57,238 nucleotides of DNA, taken from contig DTSE01000383.1 in the NCBI GenBank assembly GCA_012965515.1, positions 1 to 57,238 of the forward strand, given 5' to 3'. Below are positions 1-8,171 of this stretch, piece by piece (the stretch's first letter is position 1; the number at the start of each line of letters is the position of its first letter). The DNA is from Candidatus Melainabacteria bacterium. GTDB lineage: Bacteria > Cyanobacteriota > Vampirovibrionia > Obscuribacterales > Obscuribacteraceae. The notes below the pieces were generated by a model. It searched no databases. It had not been told where the DNA came from and saw nothing but the letters and a program-made list of their open reading frames with translations. The translations under genes were made by a program, and so were the position numbers.

Positions 1-1
1 G

Positions 2-409
2 TTCAAGGTCTACTGGCATGACAGGAAGCTGGTTCTGTCTGCCCTTTTCTTGTCGGTGGTTCTACAACTGGTGATTGTGCTCTGCCATTTAACAATCGGA
101 CTGGCACTCGGACTTACTCAAATTCCAATTTGGTATTACTTCGTTTTCTATCCGTGCGTGGCCGTCTTGGGATTCGTAACTCCGAGCTTTAATGGCATCG
201 GCATCCGAGAATGGGCCTATACCTACTTCCTGACATTCATTGGCGTCGACAACTCGCACGCTCTTACATATGCGATGATGTGGCTTGCTCTAACCACTCT
301 CAGTAGCCTGGTAGGTGGAATCGTCTATTTCGCCGGACATCTGCAAATTTCTAAAGAAGAAAGGGAAGAGTTCGAGCATGTTCAGGAAGAGGACACCGAG
401 ACGGTGTAG
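2..409 (+). CDS. C-terminal part of a flippase-like integral membrane protein (LPG synthase TM / UPF0104 family), 5' end outside window
   Basis: The frame is open from base 2, so the gene begins before the window; about 135 residues are visible. They form several hydrophobic helices and carry the block PSFNGIGIREWAYTYFL followed by small-residue-rich helices. This fits the last third of the lysylphosphatidylglycerol synthase transmembrane region family (YbhN/AglD-like, PF03706), in which a G-[IL]-G-x-RE motif sits before the final helices. The tail is short, acidic and cytoplasmic-looking. Members move or modify lipids or lipid-linked sugars, but the substrate cannot be read here. The gene lies 39 bp upstream of the nucleotidyltransferase on the same strand. 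Family call is fairly sure; function is not. Confidence 0.7.
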   Translation, partial: FKVYWHDRKLVLSALFLSVVLQLVIVLCHLTIGLALGLTQIPIWYYFVFYPCVAVLGFVTPSFNGIGIREWAYTYFLTFIGVDNSHALTYAMMWLALTTLSSLVGGIVYFAGHLQISKEEREEFEHVQEEDTETV

Positions 410-448
410 CCTCAACTTTTCAGCCCCTAATCTGCGTACGAGCAAAAA

Positions 449-1930
449 ATGAGAAGCAAGGTCGAGTTCGCTCGCGGCTGTCATCCATTGGAAAACCCGC
501 TGGTAAAGCAGGTTCTCGTTCATGCAAAAGAATGTTCAGTGTCTACTTATATAGTGGGTGGCTATGTTCGAGACAGTATCGTTTCTCATGACAACCAGGG
601 TGTTTCGACTGCACAGCAGTTTGAAACACCAAGAAAACGAGATCTTGATTTTGCGGTGGCGGGCGGCACAGCGTTTAACTTTGCGCATGTGATTTCAGTC
701 GAGATGGATGGTCACTTCGTCCCGCTCGATGAGGCAAATGACACGGCCCGCGTGGTTTTTGATAATGGCAGCATCCTGGATTTTGCCGGTTGCGTAGGTG
801 GAGATATCGAGACTGACCTGGCCAGACGGGACTTTACTGTCAATGCACTAGCCTGGGACAGCCAGTATCCCGACCAGGTTCTAGATCTGGCAGACGGACT
901 GAAGGACTTAGCCAGCAAGACAATTCGAGCTGTGTCTCGACAGACTTTTGTAGATGACCCATTGAGGGTGCTCAGAACATTTCGATTTGCCCATCAACTG
1001 AAAGCAGAGATAGAGCCAATCACGCTTGCCTGGGTGACAGAGCTGGTCGAAGGACTTAAATCAGTAGCCCCCGAGCGCATCAACTTTGAACTTTTCGAGG
1101 CTTTGTCCGGTCCCACTGCCGGGCATTTGACCAATCAGTTGGCTGAGTGCGGTGTCCTTGAAATCATCTTTCCGGAACTGGTCGACTGCAGGCGCGTGAC
1201 GCCCAATTCTTATCATCACCTTGGCCTTTTTGAACACAGTATTATCACCGTTTCTGAGCTGGACAAGCGCTTACCGGAGCTCCCGGAATGGATGCACAAA
1301 AGCTCCAGTCGAGAGCTCTCTTCCGGCGTCAGCCGGCTTTCCGCCACGCGTCTGGCTTGCATACTTCACGATATCGGCAAGCCCGGGACCTGGGAAGTGA
1401 CGCCGGAAGGTAAACATACCTTTGTTGCTCATGACAAGCTTGGCGCCGAGATGACTGCCCTGGTTGCAGCCCGTATGCGTTGGTCCAGACCAGTAGAGAG
1501 GTTGATTACGCGCCTGGTGGAATTGCATTTGCGCCCTGGTCAGCTATATCACCAGGGCCCGCCCACAGCCAAGGCAATCAATCGATTCTACAGAAACGTA
1601 GGCGAGGACGTGCCAGAGCTGATGATGGTTGCCTTTGCTGACCTCGGCGCTACTCGTGGCGCTGGTCTGTGCGGTGACAATCGTGAAAACTTGGAGAAAG
1701 GGCTGGAATCACTAATGCACGGCTACCAGGTCTTCCTGGAAGAGGTTGTCTCTCTCAAGCCCTTACTTGGTGGTCATGACATCATGCGCCTTTTGAACCT
1801 TAGTTCAGGTCCAATTATCGGCGAACTTTTGAAGGCTCTAGAGGAAGCGCGCGATTTGAAAGAAGTCGTAGATCGCGCACAGGCTGAGGCTTTTGTGAAA
1901 GAACTCTACGCGCAAAAGTATTCCAAATAA
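449..1930 (+). CDS. cca: tRNA nucleotidyltransferase / poly(A) polymerase family with HD domain
   Basis: Class II nucleotidyltransferase of 493 aa that adds CCA, or A residues, to RNA 3' ends. The N-terminal head has the GGYVRD motif at residues 37-42 and the metal-binding DLD at 65-67. RRDFTVNAL and VDDPLRVLRTFRFA follow, the latter being part of the nucleotide-recognition neck. ERINFELFEAL marks the RNA-binding region. A C-terminal HD phosphohydrolase-type domain has His307-Asp308 in LHDIGKPG. The length suits cyanobacterial/firmicute-type enzymes with an HD domain. CCA-adding, A-adding and poly(A) activities cannot be separated by eye. The ATG at 449 has no strong Shine-Dalgarno. The gene follows the flippase-like gene closely and may be cotranscribed. 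Confidence 0.9.
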   Translation: MRSKVEFARGCHPLENPLVKQVLVHAKECSVSTYIVGGYVRDSIVSHDNQGVSTAQQFETPRKRDLDFAVAGGTAFNFAHVISVEMDGHFVPLDEANDTARVVFDNGSILDFAGCVGGDIETDLARRDFTVNALAWDSQYPDQVLDLADGLKDLASKTIRAVSRQTFVDDPLRVLRTFRFAHQLKAEIEPITLAWVTELVEGLKSVAPERINFELFEALSGPTAGHLTNQLAECGVLEIIFPELVDCRRVTPNSYHHLGLFEHSIITVSELDKRLPELPEWMHKSSSRELSSGVSRLSATRLACILHDIGKPGTWEVTPEGKHTFVAHDKLGAEMTALVAARMRWSRPVERLITRLVELHLRPGQLYHQGPPTAKAINRFYRNVGEDVPELMMVAFADLGATRGAGLCGDNRENLEKGLESLMHGYQVFLEEVVSLKPLLGGHDIMRLLNLSSGPIIGELLKALEEARDLKEVVDRAQAEAFVKELYAQKYSK

Positions 1931-1984
1931 CCTTTTTAGGCTTGGCAACTATTAAGTGGTGTTAAACAAAAAATTTCCGGGCAT

Positions 1985-2006
1985 AAGATTCTCGGTGAGA
2001 CAGAAC
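1985..2006 (+). promoter_or_regulatory. Conserved upstream element, copy 1
   Basis: This 22-nt block matches 19 of 22 positions of a block at 32220-32241. Its core is TCGGTGAG, preceded by AAGATT and followed by GAAC. Both copies lie upstream of the two paralogous 85/91-aa genes, here 116 nt before the start codon. A second shared 11-mer, CGGTTTCCAAG, occurs at 2039-2049 and 32370-32380. It may be an operator, a leader-RNA element or a remnant of the duplicated upstream region; the sequence does not say which. Confidence 0.45.
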
Positions 2007-2122
2007 CGACTTTTGGTTCTTGAAGCCAGTAACTATAGCGGTTTCCAAGGGTTGGGCAGTAAAGAGCTTGACCAGCGAACAAACGCATACCGCGGGTCGG
2101 GATCACACATGCAGGTGACAGT

Positions 2123-2380
2123 ATGAATACCAGGGCAGATAAACTCCGGAACTACACAATCATCGCCAGATTGGACGATGCCATTCCGCTGAACACCGAA
2201 GAGTGGGTTACTGTTGAGCGCTTGCTTAATCAAATCAGCGAATTCGTGCCGATTTCAATGCTTAATAACGTGACTGAAGCGATCATCTCCTATGCCGATG
2301 ATCAAGCAAGAAGAGGCTATTTGCTGGGTCAAGAAGACCTCGTCAAAGAGCTCAAGAACAAGGCACAGCGCATAGCATAA
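2123..2380 (+). CDS. Small conserved protein, paralogue of the gene at 32516-32791
   Basis: An 85-aa soluble, mostly helical protein of unknown function. Aligned with the 91-aa protein at 32516-32791 it shares RLD[DE][AS]IPL, EW..VE..L...[ST]EF.P.S, then YADDQA/YADEQA and GY.LGQ[ED]DL[VI]K[EQ]LK. The two are clearly paralogues with a conserved C-terminal half. The ATG at 2123 has an AGGTGA ribosome site 5-6 nt upstream. The gene stands alone after cca and is followed by a strong hairpin. No cysteines, signal peptide or membrane segment are visible. I do not recognise a named family, and the duplicated upstream element is the main clue to a shared regulatory context. Confidence 0.75.
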   Translation: MNTRADKLRNYTIIARLDDAIPLNTEEWVTVERLLNQISEFVPISMLNNVTEAIISYADDQARRGYLLGQEDLVKELKNKAQRIA

Positions 2381-2454
2381 GTGTAATGAGATGGGTGGAT
2401 TCGGCTCTACGCCTTAGCGCAAGCCAGTCTAGCCCAATCGAAAATGCATCGGTA

Positions 2455-2485
2455 AACGCCACGAAGTCGAAAGATTCGTGGCGTT
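2455..2485. terminator. Hairpin terminator between convergent genes
   Basis: Perfect 11-bp inverted repeat: arm AACGCCACGAA at 2455-2465, 9-nt loop, arm TTCGTGGCGTT at 2475-2485. It is followed by a short T-rich tail on the plus strand and a shorter one on the minus strand. It sits between the convergent ends at 2380 and 2574, so it can serve both. Confidence 0.7.
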
Positions 2486-2573
2486 TTGCATTGCACTGCA
2501 TACGGTGACTAGCCAAAGCAGAATGCTGTCCTGGAATCAGTCACCGAATTACGCTTGACAGATTGTCCAGATT

Positions 2574-3821
2574 TCAGCGTACGTAACTGAGTGGGTTATT
2601 CGGTTTGCCGTTCACACGCACTTCAAAGTGCAAGTGTGGACCGGTCGAAAAGCCAGTCGTACCTTCGTATCCAATCACATCGCCTTTAGAGACATTGTCG
2701 CCTACCGAAACTGCAGCACGCGACAAATGCGCATACAAAGTCGCCATGTCGTTTCCATGAGAATTGCCGTGACCAATGATCACAACTTTTCCATAGCCTC
2801 CGTACCAACCTGTGAAAAGCACGCTTCCGGTATCTGCGGCGCGAATTGCACAGCGATTGGGTCCAGCCAAATCAATGCCGGTGTGGAATTTGCGAACACG
2901 GAAAATCGGATGACTGCGCCATCCAAAAGGTGAGGTGATGTGCGCCTTGAGCGGCATCGCCATATTGCCTGAGCCTTGCTGGGCAGGTTTATTCGAACTT
3001 CTTGCCGCCCTCTGCATAGCTAAAATCTGCGATTCCAACCGATGAGATTCGTTGGAAAGTTGCTGTTCTGCTTTCTCGTAGAAGTCTCGTTGTTTTTTCA
3101 ATTTGCTGGCCACTTGTTCTTGCTCAAATCTTGCCTTGGCTATTTCCAAGGCTTTTCTGGCAAACTCGCTGACCATGGTTCCGATCTTGTCTTTCTGATC
3201 TGCCAAAGCGCCCTTGCGGGAATTTAGCGCTGCTGACTTGGCGCGCAACTCGTTCAAGAGCTTTCTGTCTTCTTCGGCTATACGTTCTTGGAAATACATG
3301 TTGTCCAGGAATGCTTGCAGAGAATCTATTTGAAACAGCATTTCCAGGAAGCTCAGTCTTTGTCCTTCATAGATTTCGCGCAAACGCTTTGCGGCGCCGG
3401 CTGAAAGTTGTTCTTCTTTTGTCTGGGTGACATTGAGGACTTGAACGGTTTCATGGAGCTTGTTTTCAGTTCGCTTCAACTGGTGTTTCGAATCGACAAG
3501 CTGACCAGTGGCGGTATTGAGTTTTTTGGTGATGCTCGACAGTTTGATCATCGCCAATTGTTCTTTCTTGCGTGCTTGAGCGACTTGTTCGTGGAGTTCA
3601 GCACGCTTCTTTTCGATCTGAAGCAATCTTTCCTTTGTCTTGGCGGAAACATTCGGGTTTTCCAATAGCTGTTTATTGGCTGCTTGACTCGTTTGATGAG
3701 CGCAAAGGACAAGCGCTAGAGAAGCAGCTAAACCGGCAGCGCAAAAGCTGACTGTGCGCGATTTGTCTTTGCGAGCAGTTGTTGAAGTCGACTTTTCAAA
3801 GCCGTTAATTGATATCGGCAT
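2574..3821 (-). CDS. EnvC-like murein hydrolase activator / M23 (LytM) family peptidase
   Basis: A 415-aa exported protein. An N-terminal hydrophobic stretch (about residues 25-47, ending near SQAAN) works as a signal peptide or anchor. A long coiled coil follows (about 60-270). The C-terminal LytM domain has the zinc ligands His313 and Asp317 (HTGID), His365 (YAHL) and the HLH pair His396/His398. All M23 zinc-site residues are present, so it may be an active endopeptidase rather than a degenerate EnvC-type activator. The layout matches EnvC/NlpD-like proteins that control cell-separation amidases. Expected location is the periplasm or envelope. It is monocistronic, with about 470 bp of upstream spacer. 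Confidence 0.88.
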   Translation of the reverse strand: MPISINGFEKSTSTTARKDKSRTVSFCAAGLAASLALVLCAHQTSQAANKQLLENPNVSAKTKERLLQIEKKRAELHEQVAQARKKEQLAMIKLSSITKKLNTATGQLVDSKHQLKRTENKLHETVQVLNVTQTKEEQLSAGAAKRLREIYEGQRLSFLEMLFQIDSLQAFLDNMYFQERIAEEDRKLLNELRAKSAALNSRKGALADQKDKIGTMVSEFARKALEIAKARFEQEQVASKLKKQRDFYEKAEQQLSNESHRLESQILAMQRAARSSNKPAQQGSGNMAMPLKAHITSPFGWRSHPIFRVRKFHTGIDLAGPNRCAIRAADTGSVLFTGWYGGYGKVVIIGHGNSHGNDMATLYAHLSRAAVSVGDNVSKGDVIGYEGTTGFSTGPHLHFEVRVNGKPNNPLSYVR

Positions 3822-4290
3822 CCTAAAAGGGTCTTCCTTTCTATTACTGGACTTGCAGTATAGGGTCTGTCTTTTGCAGAGTCTAAGTAGTCAAGAGAAT
3901 GACTGCTTGTCAGTAAGGGGTAGGCATGAGTTTACCATTGCCAAGCTGGATGTTCTCAACTCTTACAAGGGCTTAAGTCCAGTGCTTTCATTGGTTTCAA
4001 CAAATTTGCCTTCATTTATTTCGGACACTCAGTCTAGCCTGCCGCTCGAACCCATGCCAGCATTGCTTCTAAGGCTGTGGAATCGAAATAAAGATGGCTA
4101 TCTATGCGTATCTTAACGATAAGGGCAGGATATAATTCTTAGCTGTCTGAAGCCGGACAAGTGGGAAAAGAATTGCTTTTCAGGCAATCGATCGCTTGCT
4201 ATTTGGATTTATAGTTTTTCATTTTTGAACGTAACTGGTTTCTCATCGGTTTCTCATCTCCCAGAACTACAGTCAAACAAGGTCAATCAA
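3822..4290. other. Intergenic region with a possible promoter for the aldehyde dehydrogenase operon
   Basis: About 470 bp between divergent genes with no convincing ORF. It holds a TATAAT hexamer at 4131-4136 on the plus strand, with no good -35 at normal spacing, and an 11-bp perfect tandem repeat at 4237-4258. A TTG at 4225 would extend the aldehyde dehydrogenase by 22 residues, but these look like leader sequence and the ATG at 4291 has a better ribosome site. Confidence 0.35.
4237..4258 (+). repeat. 11-bp perfect tandem repeat
   Basis: GGTTTCTCATC occurs twice in direct succession (4237-4247 and 4248-4258) in the leader, 32 bp before the likely ATG of the aldehyde dehydrogenase. It could be a protein-binding repeat or replication slippage. 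Confidence 0.6.
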
Positions 4291-5733
4291 ATGTTGAAAG
4301 AAGTAGTGAAATATCCGCTGGACATACGCGGCGTCGAGTCGACGGAATTCAATGAAGTGAAAAGCCCATTCAACGGTGAAGTCGTTGCCGCAATCGGACA
4401 GGCTGACGAAAAAGCAATTGATACCGCGCTCACCGTTGCTGAGGATGTTTTCAAAAACGTCATGCGCCAAATGCCGGCCCATCAACGCTCAGAAATCCTT
4501 CATAAAACATCGAAACTGCTTCTTGAAAAGAAAGAAGATATTGCTCGCACGATTGCACTGGAAGGCGGCAAGCCCATCAAGGATGCTCGCATCGAAGTTT
4601 CACGCGCCGCCAATACATTTCTTCTGGCCAGCCATGAAGCCATGCGCCTTGATGGTGAGCAGATTCCGATGGATGTCACCGCTGGAAATGAAAATCGCAT
4701 CGGCATGGTTCTGCGTGAACCCCTCGGTATCATAGGTGGTATTACGCCTTTCAATTTCCCGTTGAATCTGGTTGCACACAAAGTTGCACCAGCCATTGCC
4801 GCAGGCAACTGTATAGTTCTCAAACCGTCGTCTCAAACTCCGATCGCGTCGATCAAATTGGGCGCGATCTTGAAAGAAGCAGGCTTGCCGGATGGCGTTT
4901 TGCAAATCATTCCTTGCCGCGGTTCCAAAGGAAACGCTCTGGTCAAGGATCCGCGCTTGGCCGTGCTTACCTTCACAGGCAGCCCGGAAATCGGCTGGCA
5001 AATGCGTCGTGACGCGCATGCCGGAACGAGATTGGTTTTGGAATTAGGTGGAAACGCCGGCGTTATCGTTCACGACGACGCCGATCTCGACCTTGCCGTA
5101 AGAGGCTCTGTACGTGGCGGCTATGCGCATGCAGGTCAAACTTGCATCTCCGTTCAGAGAGTTTATGTCCAAAAAAATGTATACAAAAAGTTCGTCGACA
5201 AATTTGTTGAAGTTGTGAAAACCCTCAAGGTCGGCGATCCTCTGGATGATTCCACTGATGTCGGTCCGCTCATTGATGATGGTGCTGTCGAGAAAACGCT
5301 CGATTGGGTGGAAAAGGCGACCAAGTCGGGTGCGAAGGTTCTTTCTGGTGGCAAGGTGATTAACAATCATTTGGTCGAACCAGTCGTGCTTTCTGACACC
5401 AAAGCGGACATGCTGGTGGTTTGCCAGGAAGTCTTTGGACCGGTTGTTTCCATCATGCAATATGAAACCATTGATGAAGCAATCGCCAAAATGAATGATG
5501 GACGTTTCGGTCTGCAAGCCGGAGTCTTCACTAGCAACCTGGATGTCGCATTCAAAGCTGCGCGCTCTATCGATGTAGGTGGTGTCATGGTCAATGATGC
5601 CCCAACTTTCCGCTCCGACCATATGCCTTACGGCGGCAGAAAAGAGTCGGGATTAGGGCTCGAAGGCGTTCGCTACGCCGTCCATGAGATGACGCAGCCG
5701 AAATTTATCTGCCTTAATCTCAACATCAAATAA
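4291..5733 (+). CDS. NAD(P)-dependent aldehyde dehydrogenase
   Basis: A 480-aa aldehyde dehydrogenase superfamily enzyme that oxidises an aldehyde to the acid. Visible signatures are PFNFPLNLVAHKVAPAIAAG (cofactor fold), VLKPSSQTP, FTGSPEIG (Rossmann loop), the general-base motif LELGGNAG, the nucleophile Cys285 in GQTCIS, and EVFGPVVS. Overall it resembles the GapN / lactaldehyde / non-acylating cytosolic group; the substrate is not evident. The start was moved from a TTG at 4225 to the ATG at 4291, which has AAGG about 9 nt upstream and gives the usual family length. nanE begins 23 bp downstream, so the two probably share a transcript and the aldehyde may come from sugar metabolism (inference). 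Confidence 0.9.
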   Translation: MLKEVVKYPLDIRGVESTEFNEVKSPFNGEVVAAIGQADEKAIDTALTVAEDVFKNVMRQMPAHQRSEILHKTSKLLLEKKEDIARTIALEGGKPIKDARIEVSRAANTFLLASHEAMRLDGEQIPMDVTAGNENRIGMVLREPLGIIGGITPFNFPLNLVAHKVAPAIAAGNCIVLKPSSQTPIASIKLGAILKEAGLPDGVLQIIPCRGSKGNALVKDPRLAVLTFTGSPEIGWQMRRDAHAGTRLVLELGGNAGVIVHDDADLDLAVRGSVRGGYAHAGQTCISVQRVYVQKNVYKKFVDKFVEVVKTLKVGDPLDDSTDVGPLIDDGAVEKTLDWVEKATKSGAKVLSGGKVINNHLVEPVVLSDTKADMLVVCQEVFGPVVSIMQYETIDEAIAKMNDGRFGLQAGVFTSNLDVAFKAARSIDVGGVMVNDAPTFRSDHMPYGGRKESGLGLEGVRYAVHEMTQPKFICLNLNIK

Positions 5734-5756
5734 CTAAAGAGAAAGAGGAAAGAGAA

Positions 5757-6503
5757 ATGGTCGAAGCCGCACCCGGCCGCCGCGAGTGGCAGGCTGTCAA
5801 ACAAGTTGGCGGCGAACTGATTGTTTCCTGCCAGGCGAGTACGGGCGAACCGCTCTGCTCGCCTGAGCACATTCTTGCCCTGGCGCTATCTGCCATTAAT
5901 GGTGGTGCCGGCGCTTTGAGACTCGAAGGCGTCGAGAATATAAAACTGGTTCGAGCTAACACCAAACTGCCCATAATCGGTCTGACAAAAGACGACTCGA
6001 TTGCACCAAGCGATCGGCTGAAAAAGGTCTATATCACCGGCTCTTTCGCCGAGGCGGAATCACTGGCTCAAGCCGGTGCGGACATAATCGCGCTTGATGC
6101 TACCGGGCGTCCTCGCCCCGATGGACTGACATTGAAGGAGCAAATTGAGAAGATTCATAATCTACTTAACTTGCCGGTCTGGGCAGACGTGGCGACCTTT
6201 TCTGAAGGCGTTGCGGCGCGTGAAGCTGGTGCCGATGTGATTTCTTCTACAATGTACGGATATACTGAGGAAACAGTTTTGCCGCCCGAACACGGGCCAA
6301 GCTTTGAATTTTTGAAGGATTTGTGCCAACACATGGATTGCCCGGTCATCTTAGAAGGACGTGTGTGGCATCCGGAAGAAGTGACACGTGCATTTGAATT
6401 AGGTGTTCACGCGGTTGTTGTGGGTTCGGCAATCACGCGACCACAATTAATAACACAGCGATTCGTCAAAGCAATTCCGGCTCGCAAAACTGATCGGCAT
6501 TAA
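5757..6503 (+). CDS. nanE: Putative N-acetylmannosamine-6-phosphate 2-epimerase
   Basis: A 248-aa TIM-barrel protein of the NanE family, which interconverts ManNAc-6-P and GlcNAc-6-P. Hallmarks in order are LIVSCQA near the N terminus, NGGAGALRLEG, LPIIGLTKDD with the catalytic Lys, IIALDATGRPRP, the ADVATFSEG block, STMYGYT and a late EGRVWHPEEV with the catalytic-type Glu. Family members are usually 220-240 aa. The ATG at 5757 has an AGAGGAAAG ribosome site. It sits between the aldehyde dehydrogenase and the rhomboid gene with 23-bp gaps on both sides. No other sialic-acid catabolic genes (nanA, nanK) are in view, so the enzyme may serve amino-sugar or cell-wall recycling instead. Confidence 0.88.
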   Translation: MVEAAPGRREWQAVKQVGGELIVSCQASTGEPLCSPEHILALALSAINGGAGALRLEGVENIKLVRANTKLPIIGLTKDDSIAPSDRLKKVYITGSFAEAESLAQAGADIIALDATGRPRPDGLTLKEQIEKIHNLLNLPVWADVATFSEGVAAREAGADVISSTMYGYTEETVLPPEHGPSFEFLKDLCQHMDCPVILEGRVWHPEEVTRAFELGVHAVVVGSAITRPQLITQRFVKAIPARKTDRH

Positions 6504-6526
6504 CAAATAGGTAGGTCCCTCATCTG

Positions 6527-8167
6527 ATGCCGTCGCAGTTCAGCTTCTGGTTATATCCGCTGCTCATGTTTTCGGTGCTTGCCCTGTGTCTGCGCGCCAG
6601 GCTTGGCTTTGCGTGGGCCTGGGGTTTCATCCTGCAGGTGCTTGCGATTGGAGTTTGCGCAATCTTAGGTTTGACCCTGGGTCCAGACTGGTTTTATGCG
6701 ATTCTCGGCTGGGCGCTCTTTGTCATATTCGCGATTATTCCGCGTGTATTGCTCTCGCGGCTAGATACATGTGTTTCGCTTTTGCGCGCCAAACAAGCAA
6801 TCGAATGTGCGCACCAATTGAAATATTTCTATTGGGGACAACCTGGACAGTTCTGGATCGACATGACTACCGCAAATTCCTTGTTTCTGGAAAGGCGCGT
6901 AGACGAAGCTCTGGAAATTTTGCATTCGTGGGAGAAAAAGAAGCTTCCAAAAGCCGTCAGCGATGTGATCTATACATATCGTCTTTCAGGACGGGCGGTT
7001 CTTGGGCAGTGGCAATTGATCGTTGATGAGTATGAAGCCGCTGCTTCTGCTGCCACCAACGTTTCCAGTCGCCTGTCTCTGGCTGCATCGAGAGCTTACC
7101 TTGAAGTAGGAAATGCAGATCAGGCTGCCCTCACTCTTGAGCGCTCCCAGTTGAATGAGTCTAGAGCCAGTACAAAGAGTGTCGCTCTGACATTGCTTCC
7201 GTATTTCGCTTTGCTTGGTGCTATGCGTGAGACCGAAAAGATGTTTGAAATCGGCGAAGGCGGCAAGACCGAACTGCCTGAGTATGTGAAACTATATTGG
7301 TTGGCTCGTTGCCAGGTCGCGGCAGAAAAGATCGGTGAAGCGAAAGCGCTCTTTCAAAAATGCGCAGAACTAATCGCAGCGCAAAATGGACCGGCAAACT
7401 GGCAGGCTCGGGTTCAACATCAGCTGGAAAAGGCGAACTCGGGTGAAACCGTTCACCTGAGAGGCAATGTGTCGGGTGCTATTGCACGTGGCTGGCGCAT
7501 CTTCGAGCAATGTGAATTTGTCGAGCGAATCATTTTTCCCAATAAAACCTCTTTTGTCGTTATTGGTCTGATCGCCCTGATTCTTTTTCTAATGATATTG
7601 TCGGTCGAAGTTATTCGCATTTTGCCGAACTATATTAGTGGCTGTGAACCTCTTTTGATTTTGCATTTGTCTGGCAGGCTCGAACCAAATGCGGTCCTGC
7701 ATGGGCAGTGGTGGAGGCTCATAACGTATCTCTTTTTGCACGCTCACACTTCTCATGCATTGATAAACGTAATTGGATTGTTCTGGTTTGGGCGAATGGC
7801 GGTGAACATCTACGGTCCAGGCCGCTTTCTCTTTATTTTCATTGCCGCGGGAACATTGAGCGGTATTTGCCACGTTTTACTTGCTAAGCACATGCCTGCA
7901 ATAGGAGCCTCCGGCGCGGTCATGGGAATTTTTGGTGCGGTAGCTGCAGGAATATGGCGCCTGAAAGACTCACTGCCTCGTGGTGTTCGCCGACAAGAAC
8001 TCGCCTGGATGCTCGGACTTGCGCTCTCCCAAATCGTGCTCGATCAATATGTGCCGCACGTCGCATCTATGGCGCACCTTGGTGGACTGGTTTTTGGTTT
8101 CCTGCTCGGCCTTTTGCTGCAGCCAAGAAAGCAAGCAAAACTCAATCTTGCTACACAGGAAGCGTAG
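6527..8167 (+). CDS. Rhomboid family intramembrane serine protease with N-terminal membrane and TPR-like region
   Basis: A 546-aa membrane protein. Residues 1-75 carry two to three hydrophobic helices. Residues about 90-320 form a soluble helical region with TPR-like character. A rhomboid core follows with about six membrane segments. The catalytic pair is visible: Ser462 in IGASGAVMG and His517 in MAHLGGLVFG. The HGQWWRLITYLFLHA loop typical of rhomboids is also present. Rhomboids cleave membrane proteins within the bilayer. The helical insert could bind substrate or partners (inference). It is probably the third gene of the aldehyde dehydrogenase-nanE operon. It ends 4 bp before the convergent gene at 8172. 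Confidence 0.9.
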   Translation: MPSQFSFWLYPLLMFSVLALCLRARLGFAWAWGFILQVLAIGVCAILGLTLGPDWFYAILGWALFVIFAIIPRVLLSRLDTCVSLLRAKQAIECAHQLKYFYWGQPGQFWIDMTTANSLFLERRVDEALEILHSWEKKKLPKAVSDVIYTYRLSGRAVLGQWQLIVDEYEAAASAATNVSSRLSLAASRAYLEVGNADQAALTLERSQLNESRASTKSVALTLLPYFALLGAMRETEKMFEIGEGGKTELPEYVKLYWLARCQVAAEKIGEAKALFQKCAELIAAQNGPANWQARVQHQLEKANSGETVHLRGNVSGAIARGWRIFEQCEFVERIIFPNKTSFVVIGLIALILFLMILSVEVIRILPNYISGCEPLLILHLSGRLEPNAVLHGQWWRLITYLFLHAHTSHALINVIGLFWFGRMAVNIYGPGRFLFIFIAAGTLSGICHVLLAKHMPAIGASGAVMGIFGAVAAGIWRLKDSLPRGVRRQELAWMLGLALSQIVLDQYVPHVASMAHLGGLVFGFLLGLLLQPRKQAKLNLATQEA

Positions 8168-8171
8168 TCGA

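Noticed and set aside
5044..5622. 192-aa minus-strand ORF within the aldehyde dehydrogenase
   Set aside because: Antisense shadow of a conserved enzyme core.
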